A DNA stretch of 64,000 nt from Platerodrilus igneus. Its lineage: Eukaryota > Arthropoda > Insecta > Coleoptera > Lycidae. The DNA is taken from assembly GCA_036346225.1 (NCBI GenBank), contig JARFIW010000170.1:6944501-7008500 (forward strand), written 5' to 3'. The position numbers and the translations under genes are program-made. The notes beneath the pieces were generated by a model. The model was given only the letters and a program-made list of their open reading frames with translations. It searched no databases and was not told the DNA's origin. Of the stretch, positions 56,291-64,000 are shown piece after piece (position 1 is the stretch's first letter; each line of letters begins with the position of its first letter).

Positions 56291-56700
56291 ACTGACTTTA
56301 CTAATCCTAAGTCTTTAGTTGAAAAAACGTTTCCCTAAAATTAACCATGTCTTTCGGATTCCTATGTGACCATATCTTAAGTGCAGATCTTTGATAATTA
56401 ATTTTGCTTGTACCCTATCCACTACATACACTTCTAATTCTTGAATTTTTACACAAAAGTCGTTTCTCATATGGAAATTTTAAATCCCGGTTCGTTTTCT
56501 AACTTCGTTCTAACAATCTGTAGCTCCTCACTCTGCCTCTGGTTCATCAAGATCTCCTCTTCTCCATATACTGAATCATTTTGTAGTAGACTGTTCATGG
56601 CAATCATGATGTCACACGGTCTTTTGTTATCCATGTCCCTGTTTCTACTAAACGCGTCTGCTATAAAATTATTTTCTCCTTAATATATTTAATCTCAAAG

Positions 56701-58470
56701 TCAAACTCCTGTAGTAACAACCCCCATCGATATACTCGATTGTTGGAAAATCTCGTATTCATCAACGCACACAACGCCGAATGATCCGTTTCGATTACAA
56801 AATGTCTTCCTATCAAAAAATTTTAACTTCGTAACACCAAACACCACTGCAGCCATCTCCTTTTCACTAATCGTGTAATTTACTTCATGCGGCTTCAGTG
56901 TGCGTGAAACAAAAGATATGGGCACCTCTTCCCCCTCTTGTACTTGATACAACTCTGCTGCTAACGCACTATCCGATGCATCCGTCCTCAGTACGAAACC
57001 TACATCAAATCTGGGATGCCTCAAAATTAGTTGGTCGTGAAATTGTTCCAACAGTGTTAGATATGCTGCCTCTTGACTTTCCGTCCAACTCCATCTTACT
57101 CCCTTCTTCAGAAGTTTAAACAATGGACCCGCTTTTTCAGCAAATCCCGGTACAAACTTTTTATAAAAGTTAAGGACCCCCAAAAAAGCTCTTAATTTCC
57201 TAATGTTATTAGGTCTCGGATATGTCAAAAGTTCGGACAATCTTTCTTTATCGATACACATACCTTGAGTGTTCACCACATACCCCAGAAATTTAACGGT
57301 TTTGAAAAAATTCACATTTTTCTATATTCAGCCTCAATCCTGCTAATTTAAGCTCTAATAATATCCGTTCTAACTGAGAGTAATGTTGTTCCTCAGTTTC
57401 ACTAAAAATTAAAATATCATCCACATAGTGTATGCAGAATTGCTCATATGCTCCTAAAATTGCTTGCATTGCCTTAATTAATGCTGCACTTGACGTTGAC
57501 AAACCATACGGTACTACCTTAAAATTATAGATTTTTCCCTCTACGGAAAATCCTGTGTACCTTCTAGAATCTTTGTGTAATGGAATCAGCCAGAATGAAT
57601 TCCTTAAATCTAATTTACTAAAAATAAACTTGCCACTTAATCTCGTCAAAAGTGTGTCCATGGATGGTGGACAATGGAATTGCGGTTTGGTCCGTTGGTT
57701 AATTTTTCGTGCATCTAAACATAAACGAATGCTATCATCCTTTTCTTAACTACCACCAACGGATTTATGAAATGAGTGTTTGATACCTCTATTATGCCAT
57801 CTTCCAACATTTTATTTAATTCTGCCTTTACCTGCTCCCGATATGCTGCTGGAATTGGATAAACCTTTGCGTTGAACGGTTCTGAATTATCCACTTCCAA
57901 TCTGTGCTCATAGCCTAACGCTGTGCTTGCTTCTACCCCCACTAATTCTGCATGTTTTCGTAATAAAGCTTGAACCTCTACTCTCCTATCCTCTGGACAT
58001 CTTATTGTGTTGATCTGTTTAACTTCATCATCCTCTACCTCTACTACATTAATACTAAACCCCGTGTCATCCTCTGTGACTTCATAACTGCCTTTCCATG
58101 GCACTACCCTATCCTTAATTCTTATTACCTTCCTTTCCATATCTATCAAAACCCCTAACTTCATCATACAGTCAACACCTAAAATACTCTGAAACTTCAG
58201 TCCAGGTACAATTACAAACTCCTGTTCACAGCTAAAACCTCCTATATCTATCCTAAGCACCACAACACTATTTACTACAGCAAACTTCTTTTATTTGGAG
58301 CTACTAAATGGCTACGTTTTATAGGCATAATTCTATCACAAACCTTATCCCTAATTTTGCTGACGAATTCCTCCGATATTAAACTCGCCTCTGCCCCTGT
58401 ATCAAGTAATACTTCTACATTATTCTCAAAAATTTCTAAATTAATAATTGGCAAACATAATTTTCCTCAG
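56701..58470 (-). pseudogene. pol: protease, RT and RNase H of C
   Basis: Protease in two frames: EVLLDTGAEASLISEEFV (~58420-58370) and QSILGVDCMMKLGVLID (58180). RT: NAKVYPIPAAYREQVKAELN (57880), FSKLDLRNSFWLIPLHKDS (57625), active site FCIHYVDDILIFSETEEQ (57430). Then NFFKTVKFLGYVVNTQGM and the RNase H with FVLRTDASDSALAAELYQ (56990). Frame breaks near 58270, 57735, 57310 and 56820. All catalytic residues in view are conserved. Confidence 0.92.
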
Positions 58471-58557
58471 TTTCTGGCTCTACTTCCTCCTCAATTTTGA
58501 AAAATTCACGTGGATGTTCGTATACATTTACACAGAAATCTAGTGGTCTGTCGCGTT

Positions 58558-59964
58558 CTAAAAATCCTGTCTCATCCTGTTTTCCGTGCTTGGTCCTGGT
58601 TGTCCTTCTACAACCTGTGCGTACGTCCTCCTCGTGTTAATATCCGTGTCCCTGTCTCTATTCGGCGTGCTGGTCACAGTCCTGTTTACCTCCGGTAAAC
58701 TGTTCTGTCGCGTGTAACTAGGTCTTGGCGTCGGTCCCCTAGTCGCACTATTGCTCCTGTATTCCTGTCCTCGTCGTTCCCAATTCGGTCGAAAATTTCT
58801 GTTGTAGTCAGGCCGTCTCGGATAATTCGGTGTCCTGTTGTCAAACCTAACTGTGTTAACGTTTCGTTCTCGTATCTCTCTTGTCCGTCCAACACATACA
58901 TCGTCATATCTCTGCAAATACTCTAAAAATGTCTCCCGTTCTGTGATGTTTTGTAATGCCACGTGTTGTCTAATTTCCAGTTCAAAATGTCGTGATAGGT
59001 ACTTGATTATCTGTCTGTCCGTCAATGGTGGATTCAGTTGTTTGGCCACACTGTACTTGCGGATGGCATATTGCTCCCTAGAACCTGCAAACTCTCCTTA
59101 AATTTTCCTGTAATCAAGTCGTCCCTAATCTGATCCTGTTTGTGATCACTCCAGTAATGTTGTAAAATTTGTTTTCAAAGTCCTGATACGTGTCTATGTC
59201 CTGTCCTACTAAATTGTACCATGCCTCCGCATTGTCCTTTAATAAAGCCTTTATCGTATTTAGTTTAGTCTGTTCGTCAAATAAATTTCCCACCAGATTT
59301 CTTACACTATTAATAAAAATTTGTGGATTTACCCTGTTATCGCCATAAAACTTCATGTGTTGTTCCAATGATACTCCACCTGTATAAAATCTGGGACCAT
59401 CCCCCGTTAAATTTGACATGTTGTATTTGATACCACTAACTTCGCGTTCTACCCTGCCTAACTGATCCCTACATGAGTCCGTTACTTCAGTCATTTTACG
59501 TTTATTTCTTCTTCACAGAAAATGCGTACTTCGGACCTTAAATGTCCCATTTCCTGTCGAAGACCTGTAATATCACGCTCATTTTATCAACCCTATTTTC
59601 AACTTCCCCATTTTTACGGTAAGACTGTTTTAAATTCTGTAAATTCTCTCGTCGATTTTTCTATTTTATTCCCTAATTCCTGATTTAATTGGTCAAATTT
59701 CCGATTTGAGTCCTCTCTCGCTCTATTCGATTCATCGCTTAGCTGTTCTAATTTTCTGTTAGACTCCTCCCTCGCTCTATTCGATTCTTCGTTCATCCTC
59801 TCTAGCATTCTCATTATCATCTCGTTTCCTTGATCCCCTGATTCCGTCCTCGATTGATCTCTACTGCCTCCAGCTTCTTCCATTTTCGAAATTTTCTCAC
59901 ACAATGCACTATCGTCACTTCCAATTTCCACTCCTTGACTCCTTAACCACTCTTTTCTCTGCAT
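58558..59964 (-). pseudogene. gag: gag of C in three frames
   Basis: 59964-59614: MQRKEWLRSQGVEIG start, then three EESNRAREESNRKLEQLSDE-type 16-residue repeats, a strong coiled coil. 59494-59114: EQHMKFYGDNRVNPQIFINS and KDNAEAWYNLVGQDIDTYQD (capsid-like). 59049-58558: MAKQLNPPLTDRQIIKYLSR, TFLEYLQRYDDVCVGRTREI, then an Arg/Asn-rich tail (YPRRPDYNRNFRPNWERRGQ) without CCHC. Frame breaks ~59600 and ~59090. Confidence 0.88.
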
Positions 59965-60080
59965 ACGTTCTAATCACTCACACACACTCTAAAATACTCT
60001 TAAATTTATACACACGCAGAAACTCTCTCTCTCAGATCGCCAGTTTCCTGGAATAAAATCACAAAAATTTTATTTGGAAC

Positions 60081-60290
60081 TCGAGCCTCACTTTTGGGTC
60101 GCCAAGAATGCTGTGAATCTTCTCAAAATTCTCTCCATTAATCATAAACTAAGGTTTTCCAATCGAGCCTCACGAATTGGGCGTCAAGAATGCTGTGAAT
60201 CTTCTCATTATCTGCAGGTACTGGCCCTTTAAAAAAAAACATTCGAGCCCCACAGTTTGGGCGTCAAGAATGCTGTGAAACCTTTTAAAT
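60081..60290 (-). repeat. three ~81-bp PBS-bearing repeats across the C LTR boundary
   Basis: Units start at 60081, 60164 and 60244. Each carries, on the minus strand, TTCACAGCATTCTTG followed by a PBS-like motif: TGGCGACCCAAAAGTGAGGC, TGACGCCCAATTCGTGAGGC and TGACGCCCAAACTGTGGGGC. The LTR boundary (60191) falls inside the middle unit, so the third unit is inside the LTR. Confidence 0.9.
60167..60186 (-). promoter_or_regulatory. PBS of element C
   Basis: TGACGCCCAATTCGTGAGGC, 4 bp from the 5' LTR end; similar to the tRNA-Lys1,2 PBS with several mismatches. Confidence 0.6.
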
Positions 60291-62419
60291 CACCTGGTCC
60301 GTTGATTCCTTCTGTTAATCGACTCGGCTGCTCTTCTAGATAACTTCCATTCTCAATCATAAAAATTAAACAACACATTCCTACCACAAACATCAACGTT
60401 AACTCTATTTACATCAATATTCAGAATACATTAAATTTTCAATTAAATTTGAACATAAAATTCAGTTTTAAAAGAATTTCCGGATTAATTTTATTATCAT
60501 TTTACTGTGCATCCAAAATTAAAGTCCTTGTTGGATGCCTACTAATTAATATAACAAGATAAGCAGACCGGAGTCTGAGTATAAAGGAGCATCTACCACC
60601 CCTTTACGTTAATTAACCAGGTTTGTCTAATTGAGCTCAAAGACCTACCCAAAGTTTCATCCTATTCCCGAACATCAAAACAAAATACCCTTTTTACTTA
60701 AACAAGCAAATTTCATCTTAAAATTAAATTTTATGGTTAGAAAAATTCCACTAATGTCCATTTACAGTAAATCAATTATAAAGTCATTCAATACACACAA
60801 AAATGTCAAACAAAATAGTATAATTTACCTGAAGGTTATTGTCCTCGTAGCTTCAGTGTAATCGTCCCTTTGTAAATCACACCATTCCAACCGGATTCTA
60901 TTTACAGCTTCAAGTTGTCAACGCTTTAAAATGTTCTCCATCACCATTAATTTAAAGTTGTTTCTAGGCTTTTCCGGAACTCATCTGTGTATATCTGCCT
61001 CTGGTTCAGTGGATGCAGACACATTTACGAACCATTTAGTCATTAACACCCCCGCAAAATAGCAAAGAAATTCATACTTCCTTTTACCAATATTACCAAT
61101 ATACGCCAAAACTGCCTACTTTTGGGTAAACATTTGTCGTTGTAAATTTTACTAATTGGTACCGTGATAATAAACTTTTATTACCTTGATCTAAGTGCAC
61201 TGAAGTACATTCATGTTAGCACGTAAAATAACCAACTATTTTGAGTCACTAAAATATACTAGCACACTTTAAATTATTTAATTAAACTAAAATGCACTGT
61301 TTAATATCAAGTCGCGGATGCACGAGCTTTTAACGCATCGAATCGTCGAAAGTCTAAGAGTCAAAAGAGAGAGAAACACATATTCCCGCCTGTATATATA
61401 GCGAATAGCCGACACGTCGCTTTGTTCCCTAAAACGGGTAATTCCAACGAATTCCTCATTCTACGTTCCCAGTCTGTAGCCTGCACGTCGATTTTTATGA
61501 ATTTAGTACTCACCCCATTGAGATCTCAGAAAATTTCAACACGGCCCGCAAAGTTGTCCGAGAAAAACTAATTACTTTTATACAGAAATTGTTGTTCTAC
61601 CTCTGATATATGCATCCTATTTTTAACCAATCGCAACCCCTTGACGTTGCTTAAATCCCGCCCTTTTACAATATGTGTCTTTGCTTGACGCATTTTCTCT
61701 TTCCTTTTCTAACCTGTTCGTATTGGTGCAAATTTATATTCTTTATTATCGATTATATTTTAGTCCACGCGGACTGTTATCTGGGTTTAATAAACCCGTA
61801 TCGCACATTCTCGTGAATACTAAGTCCCGGTTTCTCCAAGATTCTTTGAAACATTAATTATTTGCCAAATTTACGCAGAATGAGCTTTTTTAAAAATACG
61901 CAGGTGTTCTGTATTTCCTGCTAAAGCATCTGATCGTTTCCAATATCCTTAGAATCAACATGTTTATCCAAACCAATTAACTTGAAATTGCCTTTTAAAA
62001 CACGCAGGGGTGTTCAAACGTAACATTTTAAATAACCTTCCTACGATTTGACTATTATTGGGTTTTCACAAGTTTTATGCTTATTATTAATAATGGTTCA
62101 ATTAACTCCAACTAACTATTAATTATTATCTGTACGTTTTAATACGGGTTACTTAAAATAGGGTTAATTAATATAAACTTTGCACGTAATTTCCATTTGT
62201 TTAGGAATAATTAAATTATCCACTGCGCTTTTCAATACTGCTTCTTTTGATGTAAAGCGTCTTATAGATAATTTAAATTTCTTATTTTTACTGAAACGAC
62301 CGAGTTTATTTATGCTTCAAGGTGTTAATAAAGCGTATTGTTTAATGAAATTCCTTATACACGGTAATTAAAATTATTTGATTTGATTATTTAATTTTCT
62401 ACCCTGGTCTAAATATGAG

Positions 62420-62421
<2 letters not shown>
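60191..62421 (-). repeat. 5' LTR of C
   Basis: Partner of 52581-54799. The Leu/Phe-rich plus-strand frames in both LTRs are antisense coincidences. Confidence 0.95.

Positions 62422-62475
<54 letters not shown>
62422..62475. repeat. (TA)n, right junction of element C
   Basis: ~54 bp TA tract between C and the right piece of the split LTR. Confidence 0.95.
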
Positions 62476-62477
<2 letters not shown>

Positions 62478-62973
62478 CAGAAAGTTGTTACGTGCAGTTT
62501 TCGCCGGTAATTCACAAAACAGCCGGTGAAGTAATTCACCAAATATCCCGTTTCGGTAAAATACCGAAAACCTCGACTGTACTAACAAAAAGTTAGTTGC
62601 CGACCGACTAACTCAGTGGGATGGGTGGTGTAAGTATTTGAAGAGGGTTCCAGAACGCAATCAGGTATGAAATATAGTCTTGATCGGGAAATACCTTAGA
62701 CGCCACCTAATTTCACAGGGTTGCTAGGGAAGCGCCCTAGAAAGAATAACAAAGGGGTACCAAAATTTGAAATCAGGAGAGTGATTCTGGCTTAAAAATA
62801 TACCGAAAATTCATTAAAAACAATATTACTTTTAACCTACGACAACATGAACACTAAAAACACGTAGACCTATTTAAGACTGCTAATTGCAAACAAGATT
62901 CCTAAAAGCTAGTATGAAATGACCTGAAATACTCCGTTCCGTTTGTAATTATAGTTTAAATAAAATTATCGCA
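62476..62973 (+). repeat. mini-element LTR copy 1, right piece
   Basis: Matches 63393-63906 (GTTACGTGCAGTTTT, CCTCGACTGTACTAAC, GGGTTCCAGAACGCA, TAAATAAAATTATCGCA). Contains GGTGAAGTAATTCACC, a near palindrome, present in altered form in copy 2. Confidence 0.9.
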
Positions 62974-62983
62974 CGCAAAAGAT

Positions 62984-63001
62984 TGGTCCTTCAAGCCGGA
63001 T
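62984..63001 (+). promoter_or_regulatory. tRNA-Tyr-type PBS of the mini-element
   Basis: TGGTCCTTCAAGCCGGAT, one base from the BEL element's PBS core (TGGTCCTTCGAGCCGG). Confidence 0.7.
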
Positions 63002-63109
63002 GAGAACTACTTGCAAGCTACTTCCGTAATAAACTGCATTATTTGCAAACACTCGCCGCCTATAAAAGTTGTATCGCTTCCTATTCGATTGTAGAATCGT
63101 TTCGCATAT

Positions 63110-63906
63110 TAAATTAAAACAGATAGTACGCTTTGGAAAACATAAAAAATAGGTTTGAAGAAGCATTACATATAGATGTAAGTTGACGGAGGTAATGTAA
63201 TATGGCAAATACAATAGTTAATTCTTGATAACTAAAGCCTATCATCCTAAATTTACACGCAACATTTCTATACCATTTTCTACACGTTTAATACAAACTA
63301 AGCAATATATAGTACCTTGATTAAGAATTTCAAATCTTCCAATGTTTATAATACAGAGTTACTGCAAATGAATCATAGAATTTTAAAAATATATGTTTCA
63401 GAAAATTGTTACGTGCAGTTTTGGCCCCTAGAATATCTAATCGGTAATTCACACAGTCGGTGAAGTAATTCGCTAAAAATCCTGTTTCGGTAAAATACCG
63501 AGAACCTCGACTGTACTAACAAAAACATAGTTGTCGACTAAATCAGCGGGAGGGGTGACGGTGTAAGTGTTTGAAGAGGGTTCCAGAACGCACCCAGGTA
63601 TGAAATATGGTCTTGGTCGGGAAATACCTTAGACACCACCTAATCTCGCAGGGTTGCTGGGAAAACGCCCTAGAAAGAATAACAAGAGGGTACCAAAATC
63701 TAAAATCAGGAGAGTGATTCTGGCTTAAAAATATACTTGTAAATTCATTAGAACCAATATTACTTTAAACCTAAAACAAACAGAAACCCTAAAAACACAG
63801 ACCTATTTAGGACTGCTAACTACAAAGAAGATTCCTAAAAGCAAATGTGAAATGATCTGAAATACTCTGTTCTGTTTGTAATTATAGTTTAAATAAAATT
63901 ATCGCA
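63110..63906 (+). repeat. mini-element LTR copy 2 (uninterrupted)
   Basis: Continuous ~797-bp version; at 63384-63395 it reads AAATATATGTTTCAG where copy 1 carries the 13.2-kb insertion. 63907-64000 shows nothing recognised. Confidence 0.88.
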
Positions 63907-64000
63907 TAAGATGTAGCTTGCAAGAAAATTCCCCTCAATCAATGGTTTTGCCGAGATTTACCTTCAAGAGCTTTTGATATGTGGTGTGCCAAGCGCAAGT

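Larger units (their letters stand above)
52581..62421 (-). mobile_element. Gypsy-type LTR retrotransposon C, complete, 2.2-kb LTRs
   Basis: LTRs 52581-54799 and 60191-62421, both flanks (TA)n, PBS-like repeats (60081-60290), gag, protease, RT, RNase H, integrase, a purine-rich 3' region and a PPT (minus AAATAGGGGGAAAA, 54800-54813). 9.84 kb. Same family as A and B. The target duplication cannot be told from the TA repeat. Confidence 0.95.
48971..63906 (+). mobile_element. miniature BEL-like LTR element (TRIM-like), first LTR split by 13.2 kb
   Basis: Two direct LTR-like copies: copy 1 = 48971-49242 plus 62476-62973, copy 2 = 63110-63906. Copy 1 ends ...ATTATCGCA and 10 bp later comes TGGTCCTTCAAGCCGGAT (tRNA-Tyr-type PBS, as in BEL elements). 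Only ~136 bp lie between the two copies, with no coding capacity. Copy 1 is interrupted in a (TA)n tract by the Penelope pair and Gypsy C; copy 2 has a short AAAATATATG there. Confidence 0.75.

Overview
The window is eukaryotic and almost certainly insect. It is AT-rich, has no operons, and carries two spliced exons of a timeout/timeless-family gene on the minus strand inside transposon-filled introns. The transposon mix (mariner, a Tc1/mariner relative with a MATPQQK-type N-terminus, a GIY-YIG Penelope-like element, BEL/Pao and several Gypsy lineages, one with an envelope gene) fits an insect. Hymenoptera is my best guess from the exon residues, but this was not tested.

Host gene. The exon at 48435-48569 joins in phase 0 to the exon at 19687-19946 across a ~28.5 kb intron. 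The remaining exons lie outside the window or were not recognised. Everything else is mobile DNA, its debris, or AT-rich sequence without recognisable genes.

Layout. 1-4122: 5' half of Gypsy element A (minus), LTR against a (TA)n tract. 4907-5910: broken mariner. 5954-9170: Gypsy element B (plus), same family as A, also starting at (TA)n. 10263-12730: two 10-bp-unit arrays flanking an unknown ORF and a long-armed foldback element. 13600-15905: 3' part of Gypsy element D. 19687-19946: timeout exon. 24038-30508: scattered pieces of Gypsy-like elements (E). 31571-37380: degenerate BEL/Pao element with both LTRs and a tRNA-Tyr-type PBS. 37949-48184: Tc1/mariner-like DNA transposon split by a 9.2-kb errantivirus-like provirus (F, 38841-48049, TSD CGCA). 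48435-48569: timeout exon. 48971-63906: a tiny BEL-like element (two LTRs and ~136 bp between them) whose first LTR is split by 13.2 kb containing a Penelope inverted pair and a complete Gypsy element C with 2.2-kb LTRs.

Most interesting signals. (i) The leaders of elements B, C and F hold tandem repeats of ~40 or ~80 bp, each carrying a copy of the primer-binding-site region; in C one copy lies inside both LTRs. (ii) Elements A, B and C all abut (TA)n microsatellites. (iii) Two insertions can be dated relative to their hosts because the host pieces (TIRs 10.2 kb apart; a second, uninterrupted LTR copy) are still visible. (iv) The two LTRs of C differ mainly by homopolymer length, so some of the many frameshifts may be assembly errors and not mutations.
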